From Leptothrix sp. (in: b-proteobacteria) (lineage in GTDB: Bacteria > Pseudomonadota > Gammaproteobacteria > Burkholderiales > Burkholderiaceae_C): a DNA stretch of 64,000 bases. The DNA lies in contig PNKD01000001.1 of the NCBI GenBank assembly GCA_013822265.1, forward strand, positions 1 to 64,000. Direction: 5' to 3'. Position numbers and translations under genes: made by a program. Below are positions 33,493 through 42,750 of this stretch, piece after piece. Under the pieces are notes generated by a model. It made no database searches. It worked only from the letters and a program-made list of their open reading frames with translations, and was not told the DNA's origin. Position 1 is the first letter of the stretch. Every line of letters begins with the position of its first letter.

Positions 33493-34571
33493 AGCCGCGC
33501 GCCGGGCCCCGCGTGCACGGGCGGCATCGGAAAGGCCGCGATCGCCGCCAGCGCGGCGTCGCGCTGCGCCGCGGGCAGGAAACTGTGTCGTGCCGCCGCG
33601 GCGGCCATGGCCAGCAGGTCGACCTCGTCGAGCGTGGTGTGCCGCAGCAGCGCCGCGGCTTCCTGGCTCTGGTCGATGCAGCTCATGAGCCGGTTGTCGG
33701 TGTGGTAGCTCAGGCTCACGCCGGCACGCCACAGATCGGCGATGGGGTGGGTCTCCAGCGACTTGGCGGCGCCGGTGTGCACGTTGCTCGTCGGGCAGAC
33801 CTCCAGGTGCAGCCCGCGCGCGCGCACCTCGTCGATCATCCAGCGCCGCGCCGGGTCGCGCAGTGCGTCCACCAGGTGCACGCCGTGGCCGATGCGCGTG
33901 GCGCCGTGGTCGGCGGCTTCGAGCACGCGCTCCGCGGCGTCGGCCTCGGCGGCGTGCAGCGTGATCGCCAGGCCGGCTTCGCGCACCAGCCGCAGCGCCG
34001 CCGCATGCTGGGCCGGCGGGTGACCGAACTCGGCGCCGGCGAGGTCGAAGCCGACCACGCCGCGGCCCTGGTACTCGAGCGCCAGCCGCGCCGCACGCTC
34101 GGTCTGTGCCGGCGGCAGGTGGCGCATGGCGCAGACGATGAGGCCGCACTTCTCGCCCAGCGGCAGGCGGCTCCTGGCCAGGCCGGCCAGCAGCGCCTCC
34201 AGCGTGGCCTCGCCCGAGACGCCGTGGTCCTCGAACAGCAGCGGCGCGATGCGGAACTCGGCCAGCACGGCACCCTCGGCGGCGGCGTCTTCGGCAGCCT
34301 CGAAGGCCACGCGCTCCATCGCCGCCGGGCTCGCCATGGCCTCCACGGTGAGCGCAAAACCCTCGAGGTACTTCACCAGGCTGCCGGCGTGGGCGTTGGC
34401 GTCGAACCAGGCGGCCAGCCCGGCCACGGTGTCGGCGGCCGGGCGGATGCCGCGCTGGTGCAGCAGTTCGAGCAGCGTGGCCACGCGCAGGCCACCGTCG
34501 AGGTGTTCGTGCAGCAGCACCTTGGGCAGCTGGCGGGCGCGGGCCAGGGGATCGCCGAGCGGGGTCGTCAT
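33489..34571 (-). CDS. add: Adenosine deaminase
   Basis: LPKVLLHEHLDGGLR, LAITLHAAEAD, RIGHGVHL, LEVCPTSNVHTGA, SYHTDNRLMS. Confidence 0.93.
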   Translation of the reverse strand: MTTPLGDPLARARQLPKVLLHEHLDGGLRVATLLELLHQRGIRPAADTVAGLAAWFDANAHAGSLVKYLEGFALTVEAMASPAAMERVAFEAAEDAAAEGAVLAEFRIAPLLFEDHGVSGEATLEALLAGLARSRLPLGEKCGLIVCAMRHLPPAQTERAARLALEYQGRGVVGFDLAGAEFGHPPAQHAAALRLVREAGLAITLHAAEADAAERVLEAADHGATRIGHGVHLVDALRDPARRWMIDEVRARGLHLEVCPTSNVHTGAAKSLETHPIADLWRAGVSLSYHTDNRLMSCIDQSQEAAALLRHTTLDEVDLLAMAAAAARHSFLPAAQRDAALAAIAAFPMPPVHAGPGARL

Positions 34572-34711
34572 GGCTCGATGCTAACCACGGACATGCAGGC
34601 GGCCGGCACGGCGGTGGCCGCCGTCCACCCCCGAAACCGCGGGTGAACCGCGGCGGCCGGGCGGCGCGAGTCTTGCTATCCTGCCCCACCTCGATCGGAG
34701 ACCGCACGCCC

Positions 34712-35722
34712 ATGTTCCGCCTGCCCCGCAAGACCGTCGCCACGGCCACCGCCGCCGCGCTGCATGCCGCCATCGCCGCGGCCGCCCTGGGGGCCGCGCA
34801 CGGCAGCGCGCAGGCCGAACCCGCCGTCATCTACGACATGGGCGGCAAGTTCGACAAGAGCTTCAACCAGGCCGGCTTCGAAGGCGCCGAACGCTGGAGG
34901 AAGGAGACCGGCAAGCCCTACACCGAGTTCGAGATCAGCAACCCCGCGCAGCGCGAGCAGGCGCAGCGCCGCATGGCGCAGCGCGGCGCCGACCCCATCG
35001 TCGGCATCGGCTTCAGCCAGGGCAGCAGCATGGAGAAGGTGGCCAAGGACTTCCCGAAGCTGAAGTTCGCCGTCATCGACGCCGTCGTCAAGCTGCCCAA
35101 CGTGCAGAGCATCCTGTTCAAGGAGCAAGAGGGCAGCTTCCTCGTCGGCATGATGGCCGCGATGGCCAGCAAGACCGGCAAGGTGGGCTTCGTCGGCGGC
35201 ATGGACATCCCGCTCATCCGCCGCTTCCAGTGCGGCTTCGAGCAGGGCGCGAAGTACGCCAACCCGAAGGTGGAGACCAGCGCCAACATGACCGGCACCA
35301 CACCCACCGCCTGGAACGACCCGGCACGCGGCGCCGAGCTCGCCAAGGCGCAGTTCGCGGCCGGCGTCGACGTGATCTTCGCTGCCGCGGGCGGCACCGG
35401 CCTGGGCGTCTACCAGGCCGCCAAGGATGCGAAGAAGCTGGCCATCGGCGTCGACAGCAACCAGAACCACGTGCAGCCGGGCACCATGCTCACCAGCATG
35501 GTCAAGCGCGTCGACGTGGCCGTCTACCAGGCCTTCAAGGGGGTCACGCCCGGCGTCACCAGCCTGGGCCTGAAGGAGGGCGGCGTCGATGTCGCGCTCG
35601 ACGAGCACAACGCCAGGCTGGTGACGCCCGAGATGAAGAGGCGCGTCGACGCGGCGCGCGCCGACATCGTCGCCGGCAAGATCCAGGTCATCGACTTCAT
35701 GGCGAACAACGCCTGCAGGTGA
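34712..35722 (+). CDS. BMP family ABC transporter substrate-binding protein (nucleoside-type)
   Basis: PAVIYDMGGKFDKSFNQAGFEGAERW; KVGFVGGMDIPLIRRFQCGFEQGAKY. Confidence 0.92.
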   Translation: MFRLPRKTVATATAAALHAAIAAAALGAAHGSAQAEPAVIYDMGGKFDKSFNQAGFEGAERWRKETGKPYTEFEISNPAQREQAQRRMAQRGADPIVGIGFSQGSSMEKVAKDFPKLKFAVIDAVVKLPNVQSILFKEQEGSFLVGMMAAMASKTGKVGFVGGMDIPLIRRFQCGFEQGAKYANPKVETSANMTGTTPTAWNDPARGAELAKAQFAAGVDVIFAAAGGTGLGVYQAAKDAKKLAIGVDSNQNHVQPGTMLTSMVKRVDVAVYQAFKGVTPGVTSLGLKEGGVDVALDEHNARLVTPEMKRRVDAARADIVAGKIQVIDFMANNACR

Positions 35723-37293
35723 TGCCGGTGCAGGCTGTGGTTGCTGCCACGGGGGCCTCGCGGCCCCCGGCTGTCTTGATGCGCGGCATCGACAAGCGCT
35801 TCGGCGCCGTGCACGCCAACCGCGCCGTGCAGCTGCGCGTGGCGCGCGGCACGGTGCACGGCATCGTGGGCGAAAACGGGGCCGGCAAGAGCACGCTGAT
35901 GTCCATCCTCTATGGCTTCTACGAGGCCGATGCGGGCGAGATCGCCATCGACGGCAGGCCGGTGCGCATCAAGGGCTCGCGCGAGGCGATAGGCCTGGGC
36001 ATCGGCATGGTGCACCAGCACTTCATGCTCGTCGACACGCTGAGCGCGCTCGACAACGTGATGCTCGGCGCCGAGCCCTCGTGGCGGCTGGACGCCGCGC
36101 GCGCCGAAGTGCGCGCCCGGCTCGACACGCTGATGCACGACACCGGCCTCGTGGTGGCGCTGGACACGCTGGTGGCCGACCTGCCGGTGGGCGAACGCCA
36201 GCGGCTGGAGATCCTCAAGGCGCTGTTCCGCGGCGCGCGCATCCTCATCCTCGACGAGCCCACCGCGGTGCTGACGCCGCAGGAGACCGACCAGCTCTTC
36301 GACACCCTGCGCGGCCTGCGCGCGCGCGGCACCACCGTCTTGCTGATCACGCACAAGCTGCGCGAGATCATGGCGCTGTGCGACGCGGTGACGGTGATGC
36401 GCGGCGGCCAGGTGGTGCTCGACGCGGCCATCGCCGACACCAGCATCGACGGCCTGGCCGAGGCCATGGTGGGCCGGCGCGTCAACCTCGGCCGCCGCGG
36501 CGCCGCCGCGCAGCCCGGCGCCGTGCTGCTGGCGGCGCGCGGCCTGGGGCTCAGCGACGAGCTGGGCGTGGCGCGGCTGGCCGACGTCTCGCTGCAGCTG
36601 CGCGCCGGCGAGATCGTCGGCGTCGCCGGTGTCTCGGGCAACGGCCAGAGCGAGCTGCTCGACGTGCTCTCGGGCCTGCAGGCGCCCGACCAGGGCGAGA
36701 TGACGCTGGGCGGCAAGACCTTCACGCCCGCGCACTGGCTGAGCCCGCGCCGGGCGCGTGCGCTGCACCTGGCGCACGTGCCCGAAGACCGCCACCGCCG
36801 CGGCATGGTGCTGCCGTTCGAGGCCTGGGAGTCGGCCGTGCTGGGCTACCAGGGCCGGCCACGCTACAGCCGCGGGCTTTTCGGCTGGATGCGCCGCCGC
36901 CCGATGCACGACGACACCGCCGCGATGATGGCGCGCTATGACGTGCGGCCGCGCAACCCGGCGCTGCGCAGCAGCAAGTTCAGCGGCGGCAACCAGCAAA
37001 AGCTGGTGCTGGCGCGCGAGGCCCAGCTCTTCGACCAGCCGCCGCAGGTGCTGCTGGTGGGCCAGCCGACCCGTGGCGTCGACATCGGCGCCATCGAGTT
37101 CATCCACGGCCGCCTGCGCGAGATGCGCGACGCCGGCGGTGCGGTGCTGGTGGTGTCGTCCGAGCTCGACGAGATCCTGGCGCTCGCCGACCGCGTGATC
37201 GTGATGAACGCCGGGCGCATCGCCGGCGAACTGCCTATCGATCAATGCAGCGAAGCCGCGCTGGGCCGGCTGATGGGCGGGGCGGGCCACTGA
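35722..37293 (+). CDS. ABC transporter ATP-binding protein (two ABC modules, nucleoside-type)
   Basis: VGENGAGKSTLMSILYG Walker A; second module VSGNGQSELLDVLSG; FSGGNQQKLVLARE. Confidence 0.93.
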   Translation: MPVQAVVAATGASRPPAVLMRGIDKRFGAVHANRAVQLRVARGTVHGIVGENGAGKSTLMSILYGFYEADAGEIAIDGRPVRIKGSREAIGLGIGMVHQHFMLVDTLSALDNVMLGAEPSWRLDAARAEVRARLDTLMHDTGLVVALDTLVADLPVGERQRLEILKALFRGARILILDEPTAVLTPQETDQLFDTLRGLRARGTTVLLITHKLREIMALCDAVTVMRGGQVVLDAAIADTSIDGLAEAMVGRRVNLGRRGAAAQPGAVLLAARGLGLSDELGVARLADVSLQLRAGEIVGVAGVSGNGQSELLDVLSGLQAPDQGEMTLGGKTFTPAHWLSPRRARALHLAHVPEDRHRRGMVLPFEAWESAVLGYQGRPRYSRGLFGWMRRRPMHDDTAAMMARYDVRPRNPALRSSKFSGGNQQKLVLAREAQLFDQPPQVLLVGQPTRGVDIGAIEFIHGRLREMRDAGGAVLVVSSELDEILALADRVIVMNAGRIAGELPIDQCSEAALGRLMGGAGH

Positions 37294-37294
37294 A

Positions 37295-38404
37295 ATGACC
37301 CAAGAGGTTGAACTGCCGCGCTGGATGGACGTGGCGCTGCTGCCGCTGGTCAACCTGGGCATTGCGCTGCTGGTGGCCGGTGCCGTGGTCGCCCTCGTCG
37401 GCTTCCAGCCCGGCCAGGTGCTGGCGCTGCTGCTCGAGGGTGCGTTCGGCTCGCAGGCCGGCATCAGCTACACGCTGTACTACGCCACCACCTTCGTCTT
37501 CACCGGGTTGGCCGTGGCGGTGGCCTTCCACGGCGGGCTGTTCAACATCGGCGGCGAGGGCCAGGCCATCCTGGGCGGGCTGGGCGCCGGTCTCGCGGCG
37601 CTGGGCCTGGCCGACACGCTGCCGGCCTGGCTGGTGCTGCCGCTGGTGGTGCTGGGCGCGGCGCTGCTGGGCATGGTGTGGGCGGCCATCCCCGGCGCGC
37701 TGCAGGCCTGGCGCGGCAGCCACACCGTCATCACCACCATCATGTTCAACTTCATCGCCTCGGCGCTGCTGGGCTGGCTGCTGGTGGGCCCGCTCAAGGA
37801 GGCCGGCAACATGACACCCGAGAGCCGCGCCTTCGGCGACGCGGCGCACGTGCCGGGGCTGCACGAGGCGCTGGCCTGGCTGGGCGTCGAGTGGCCGCGC
37901 ACGCCGCTCAACCTGAGCCTGCTGCTGGCCCTGGCCGCCGCGGTGCTGGTGTGGCTGGCGCTGTGGAAGACACGCGGCGGCTACGCGCTGCGCGCGGTGG
38001 GCTTCGCGCCCGACGCGGCGGTGTACGGCGGCATCCGGCCCAAGGGGTTGATCGTGGCGTCTATGGCCGCCTCGGGCGCACTGGCCGGGCTGGTGGGCGT
38101 GAACGAGATTGCCGGCGTGCACGGCCGCCTGCTGCCCGACTTCGTCGCCGGCGCCGGCTTCGCGGGCATCGCCGTCAGCCTGATCGGGCGCAACCACCCG
38201 CTGGGCATCGTCGGTGCCGCGGTGCTGTTCGGCGCGCTGTACCAGGGCGGCTCGGAGCTGGCGTTCGAGATCAACGGCTTCAGCCGCGACATGGTGTTCA
38301 TGCTGCAGGGGCTGATCGTGCTGTTCGCCGGCGCCATGGCGCAGGTGGCGGCGCCGGCGCTGTTCAAGGCCTGGCGCGCGTTCGGGGGCGGCCGCCATGG
38401 ATGA
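37295..38404 (+). CDS. ABC transporter permease (BMP/nucleoside type)
   Basis: GGLFNIGGEGQAILGGLGAG; TVITTIMFNFIASALL. Confidence 0.92.
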   Translation: MTQEVELPRWMDVALLPLVNLGIALLVAGAVVALVGFQPGQVLALLLEGAFGSQAGISYTLYYATTFVFTGLAVAVAFHGGLFNIGGEGQAILGGLGAGLAALGLADTLPAWLVLPLVVLGAALLGMVWAAIPGALQAWRGSHTVITTIMFNFIASALLGWLLVGPLKEAGNMTPESRAFGDAAHVPGLHEALAWLGVEWPRTPLNLSLLLALAAAVLVWLALWKTRGGYALRAVGFAPDAAVYGGIRPKGLIVASMAASGALAGLVGVNEIAGVHGRLLPDFVAGAGFAGIAVSLIGRNHPLGIVGAAVLFGALYQGGSELAFEINGFSRDMVFMLQGLIVLFAGAMAQVAAPALFKAWRAFGGGRHG

Positions 38405-39365
38405 GGTCTTCATCGGCACGCTGGTGGCCAGCACGCTGCGCGTCTCGGTGCCGCTGATCCTGTGCGCGCTGGCCGGTGTGCTGAGCGAGCGCTCGGGCGT
38501 CATCGACCTCGGCCTCGAAGGCAAGATGCTGCTCACGGCCTTCGCCACCGCGGCGGTGGGCGTGGCCAGCGGCTCGCTGGCGCTGGCGCTGTTGGCGGCG
38601 CTGGGCGTGGGCGTGGCGCTGTCGATGCTGCACGGCTACGCCTGCGTCAGCCACGGCGGCGACCAGGTCGTGCTGGGCGTGGCCATCACGATGATCGCCG
38701 GCGGCCTTTCGGTGGTGCTGGGCATCGCCTGGTTCGCTCAGGGCGGGCAGACGCCGCCGGTGCCCGAGGCCGTGCGACTGGGCCGCTGGTTCGTCGGCGC
38801 CGGCGAGGGGGTGGCGCAGCTGCCGCTGGTGGGCAAGGCCTTGTCGCTGGCGCTGTTCGGCCACAACCTGATGGTCTACGGCGCGCTGGCCGCGGTGGCC
38901 GGCGTGTGGTGGCTGCTGTACCGCACGCGCTTCGGGCTGCGCCTGCGCGCCACCGGCGAGAACCCGACCATGGTCGACGCCGCCGGCGTCGGCGTGAAGG
39001 CGCTGCGCTACCAGGCGCTGGCGCTCAACGGCGTGCTCAGTGCGCTGGCCGGCGCCTACCTCGTGGTCGCGCAGAACCCCAGCTTCATCCCCAACATGAC
39101 GGCCGGCCGCGGTTTCATGGCGCTGGCGGCGATGATCTTCGGCAAGTGGCACCCGGTGGGCGCGCTGTGGGCCTGCCTGCTGTTCGGCTTTCTCGATGCC
39201 GTCTCGATCCGCATGCAGGGCGCCGAGCTGCCCCTCGTCGGCGCCGTGCCGGTGCAGTTCATCCAGGCCCTGCCCTACGTGCTGACCGTGGTGCTGCTGG
39301 CCGGTTTCATAGGCCGCAGCGTGGCGCCGGCGGCGCTGGGCCGGCCCTATGTCAAGGAGCGCTGA
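38397..39365 (+). CDS. ABC transporter permease (BMP/nucleoside type)
   Basis: LSERSGVIDLGLEGKMLLTAFATAAVG; overlaps the previous permease. Confidence 0.92.
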   Translation: MDEVFIGTLVASTLRVSVPLILCALAGVLSERSGVIDLGLEGKMLLTAFATAAVGVASGSLALALLAALGVGVALSMLHGYACVSHGGDQVVLGVAITMIAGGLSVVLGIAWFAQGGQTPPVPEAVRLGRWFVGAGEGVAQLPLVGKALSLALFGHNLMVYGALAAVAGVWWLLYRTRFGLRLRATGENPTMVDAAGVGVKALRYQALALNGVLSALAGAYLVVAQNPSFIPNMTAGRGFMALAAMIFGKWHPVGALWACLLFGFLDAVSIRMQGAELPLVGAVPVQFIQALPYVLTVVLLAGFIGRSVAPAALGRPYVKER

Positions 39366-39465
39366 GGTGGTGAGGTTCTGCGCTGGCGGCCCGGTGCGGT
39401 CGTTCGTTGCTTCGGCTGGATCGGCGTGCATGCCTCTGCGCAGGATCAGGCCGCCGGGGTGCTCT

Positions 39466-39677
39466 GCTGCGTTCATGTCCCCCGGCCTGGGCTTGGCCCA
39501 GGCCTCCTCCTTTACTTCACTCCGCAGAGCACGCCACCGTCCTGATCCGGCGCCGGCAGAGGCGCGTTTGCAGGGGCGCCACGATGGGTGGTGGCCGAGG
39601 GTGTTGGGTGGGCTGCGGAGTGAAGTAAAGGAGGAGACGGCGACCGTCAGGTCGACGTCGGGGGACATGAACGCAGC
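39466..39677. repeat. Nested inverted-repeat element (outer 19-bp arms, inner 24-bp arms, side hairpins)
   Basis: GCTGCGTTCATGTCCCCCG (39466-39484)/CGGGGGACATGAACGCAGC (39659-39677); CTCCTCCTTTACTTCACTCCGCAG (39504-39527)/CTGCGGAGTGAAGTAAAGGAGGAG (39613-39636). Confidence 0.9.
39593..39615 (+). repeat. Copy 2 of the 23-bp dispersed repeat GGCCGAGGGTGTTGGGTGGGCTG
   Basis: Identical to 18327-18349. Confidence 0.85.
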
Positions 39678-39829
39678 CGCCCACCCAACGGCCTTGGCCT
39701 GTCGTGATGCACGAACGCGTGAGCCGCGGACGATGTCGTCATCGACCGTGCGCAACGGGCCGAAACTCGACATGACGCAATCGGGCATCGAGCGCCGCAT
39801 TTCGCGCCCCGCATGCCGGAGCAAATGAG

Positions 39830-40240
39830 ATGAGCATGTTGGATCACCAGTCGGCCCTCATCGCCGCCGCCCGCGCCGCGCGCGCCATGGCGCATGCCCC
39901 CTACTCGCGTTTTGCCGTCGGCGCCGCAGTGCTCGACGAGCAGGGCCGCATTCACGCCGGCTGCAACGTCGAGAATGCGGCCTACCCGCAGGGTTGGTGC
40001 GCAGAAGCCTCGGCGCTGTCGGCGATGGTGATGGCCGGCGGCCGTCGCGCCGTGGCGGTGGCGGTGTGCGCGGTGGCGCCGCAACCCGTCACGCCCTGCG
40101 GCGGCTGCCGCCAGAAGCTGCGCGAGTTCGCCGCCGACGACTGCCCCGTGTGGGCCGCCGACGAAAGCGGCCTGCGTGCCGCCTACACCCTGGGCGCGCT
40201 GCTGCCGCACAGCTTCGGCCCCGATCACCTGCCCGAATGA
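39830..40240 (+). CDS. cdd: Cytidine deaminase
   Basis: PYSRFAVGAAVLDEQGRIHAGCNVENAAYPQGWCAEASAL; PCGGCRQKLREF. Confidence 0.95.
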   Translation: MSMLDHQSALIAAARAARAMAHAPYSRFAVGAAVLDEQGRIHAGCNVENAAYPQGWCAEASALSAMVMAGGRRAVAVAVCAVAPQPVTPCGGCRQKLREFAADDCPVWAADESGLRAAYTLGALLPHSFGPDHLPE

Positions 40241-40244
40241 GCGC

Positions 40245-41057
40245 ATGAACGAACACGTCGCATCCTCCGCCGCCACGCTGCAACAGCGCCTGGGCCCGGC
40301 ACCCGCCATCGCCGTGCTGCTGGGCTCGGGCTGGGCGCCTTTCACCGATCAGGTGCAGGGCGCCACCGACCTGCCTTATGCCGAGCTGCCGGCCTTCCCG
40401 GCGCTGGCCGTGGGGGGCCACAAGGGCCTGGTGCGCGTGGGCGCGGTGGGCGGCAAGCGCGTGGCCGTGCTCGCCGGCCGCAAGCACGCCTACGAGACCG
40501 GCCACGCCGACGGCATGCTGGGCGCCATCCGCAGCCTGGCCGCCTGGGGCGTGAAGCTGCTGCTGCAGACCAACGCCGCCGGCAGCATGGACGCCGCCAT
40601 GCGCCCGGGCGAACTGATGCTGATCAGCGACCACCTCAACGTCGTGCAGCGCTCGCCGCTGATCGGCGAGGCCGGCGACGCGCGCTTCCAGGACATGTCG
40701 TCGGCCTACGACCCGGCGCTGCGCGCGCAGGCCGTGGCCGCCGCCGGCACCATGGGCACGGCGCTGCACGAAGGCGTCTACGCCTGGGTGCTGGGGCCGC
40801 AGTTCGAGACACCGGCCGAGATCCGCATGCTGCGCGCCTTCGGCGCCCAGGCCGTGGGCATGAGCACGGTGCCCGAGACCATCATCGCCCGCCACGCCGG
40901 CATGAAGGTGCTGGCGCTGTCGATGATGACCAACATGGCCGCGGGCATGGACAACGAGGTGCTCAGCCACGCCCACACCCTGGCCACCGCCAACGCCGCC
41001 AGCGCACGCGCGGTGGCCACCCTGGCCGCCGTGGTGCAGGCCCTGGAGATCCGATGA
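40245..41057 (+). CDS. Purine-nucleoside phosphorylase
   Basis: AVLLGSGWAPF; LLQTNAAGSMDAAMRPGELMLISDHLN; GPQFETPAEIRMLR. Confidence 0.93.
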   Translation: MNEHVASSAATLQQRLGPAPAIAVLLGSGWAPFTDQVQGATDLPYAELPAFPALAVGGHKGLVRVGAVGGKRVAVLAGRKHAYETGHADGMLGAIRSLAAWGVKLLLQTNAAGSMDAAMRPGELMLISDHLNVVQRSPLIGEAGDARFQDMSSAYDPALRAQAVAAAGTMGTALHEGVYAWVLGPQFETPAEIRMLRAFGAQAVGMSTVPETIIARHAGMKVLALSMMTNMAAGMDNEVLSHAHTLATANAASARAVATLAAVVQALEIR

Positions 41058-42733
41058 TGAAACTCGCACGCAACACCGTCTTCCGCGCAAGCTTGCGCCT
41101 GGCGCTGCCGGCCGTGGCAGCCGCCGTGCTGGCCGGTTGCGCCAGCTTGTTGCCGCCACCCGAGCCGGTGAAGGTCAAGGTGCTGGCCATCAACGACTTC
41201 CACGGCAACCTCAAGCCGCCGCAGGGGGGCATCCGCCTGCGCGACGCCGCCGGCAAGCTGGTGCCGGTCGAAGCCGGTGGCGCCGAGCACCTGGCCACGG
41301 CGGTGGCGCAGATCCGCGCCAAGAACCCGAACCATGTCTTCGTCGCCGCCGGCGACCTCATAGGTGCCACGCCGCTGCTCAGCGCGCTGTTCCGCGACGA
41401 ACCGACCATCGAGTCGTTGAGCCTGATGGGGCTGGAAGTCAGCGCCGTGGGCAACCACGAGTTCGACAAGGGCGCGGCCGAGTTGCTGCGCATGCAGCAC
41501 GGAGGCTGCGTGCCCGAGAGCTGCAAGGGCCCGGCGCCCTTCGCCGGCGCCAGGTTCCAGTACCTGGCGGCCAGCACCATCGACGTGAAGACCGGCAAGA
41601 CGCTGCTGCCGGCGACCTTCGTCAAGACCTTCCAGGGCATCCCGGTGGGTTTCATCGGCCTTACGCTGAAAGGCACGCCGGCCATCGTGGCGCCCGCGGG
41701 CGTGGTCGGCCTGCGCTTCGACGACGAGGCCGAGACCGTCAACCGCCTGGTGCCCGGGCTGCAGAGTCAGGGCGTGCAGGCCATCGTCGTGCTGATCCAC
41801 GAAGGCGGCGTGCCCACCGGCGACTACAACGAGTGCCCGGGCATCAGCGGGCCGGTCGTCGACATCGTCAAGAAGCTCGACAAGGCGGTGGACGCGGTGA
41901 TCAGCGGCCACACCCACCGCGCCTACAACTGCCGCATCGACGGCCGCCTGGTCACCAGCGGCGACAAGTACGGCACCATCGTCACCGAGATCGACCTCGT
42001 GCTCGACCCGGCCACGCGCGACGTCATCAGCGCCACCGCAGACAACGTCGTCGTGCGCCCCGCCAGCTTCGCGAAGGACCCTCGGCAGACGACGCTGATC
42101 GCGCAGTACGAGAAGCTGGCCGCGCCGCTGGCCGGCCGCGTGGTGGGCCAGCTCGGCGCGCCGCTGCCGCGCCAGAACAACGCCGCCGGCGAGAACCCGC
42201 TGGGCCAGGTGATCGCCGACGCGCAGCTCGCCGCCACGCGCGATGCCGGTGCGCAGCTGGCCTTGATGAACCCGGGCGGCATCCGCGCCGCGCTGGACAT
42301 GCCGGCCGATGGCCAGGTGCGCTACGCCGACCTGTTCGCCGTGCAGCCCTTCTACAACAACCTGATGACGATGACGCTCACCGGCGCGCAGCTGCTGCAG
42401 CTGCTGGAAGAGCAATGGTCCAACCGCAACGACGGCGGCCGCGTGCTGCACGTGAGCCAGGGCTTCAGCTACAGCTGGGACGCCAAGGCGCCCGTCGGCC
42501 AACGCATCGTGCCCGGCAGCGTGCGCATCAACGGCCGGCCGCTCGACCCGGCGGCCGACGTGCGCATCACCGTCAACAGTTTCCTGGGCGGCGGCGGCGA
42601 CAACTTCCAGGTGCTGCGCCAGGGCCGCGACCGGCGCACCGGCATGATGGACGTCGACGCGCTGGAGCTCTACGTCAAGGCCAACCCGACGCTGGCGCCG
42701 GGGCCGCTGAACCGCATCACGCGGCTGAACTGA
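41054..42733 (+). CDS. 5'-nucleotidase family metallophosphoesterase (lipoprotein)
   Basis: Lipobox-like VLAGCAS; KVLAINDFHGNLKPP; VGNHEFDKGAAELLRM; SGHTHRAYNC. Confidence 0.92.
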   Translation: MMKLARNTVFRASLRLALPAVAAAVLAGCASLLPPPEPVKVKVLAINDFHGNLKPPQGGIRLRDAAGKLVPVEAGGAEHLATAVAQIRAKNPNHVFVAAGDLIGATPLLSALFRDEPTIESLSLMGLEVSAVGNHEFDKGAAELLRMQHGGCVPESCKGPAPFAGARFQYLAASTIDVKTGKTLLPATFVKTFQGIPVGFIGLTLKGTPAIVAPAGVVGLRFDDEAETVNRLVPGLQSQGVQAIVVLIHEGGVPTGDYNECPGISGPVVDIVKKLDKAVDAVISGHTHRAYNCRIDGRLVTSGDKYGTIVTEIDLVLDPATRDVISATADNVVVRPASFAKDPRQTTLIAQYEKLAAPLAGRVVGQLGAPLPRQNNAAGENPLGQVIADAQLAATRDAGAQLALMNPGGIRAALDMPADGQVRYADLFAVQPFYNNLMTMTLTGAQLLQLLEEQWSNRNDGGRVLHVSQGFSYSWDAKAPVGQRIVPGSVRINGRPLDPAADVRITVNSFLGGGGDNFQVLRQGRDRRTGMMDVDALELYVKANPTLAPGPLNRITRLN

Positions 42734-42750
42734 ACACCGGGCGGGCAGCC

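Noticed and set aside
30970-34830. 1286-aa minus-strand ORF
   Set aside because: Covers the GGDEF/EAL gene in antisense and add in an alternative frame; composition is GC artefact.
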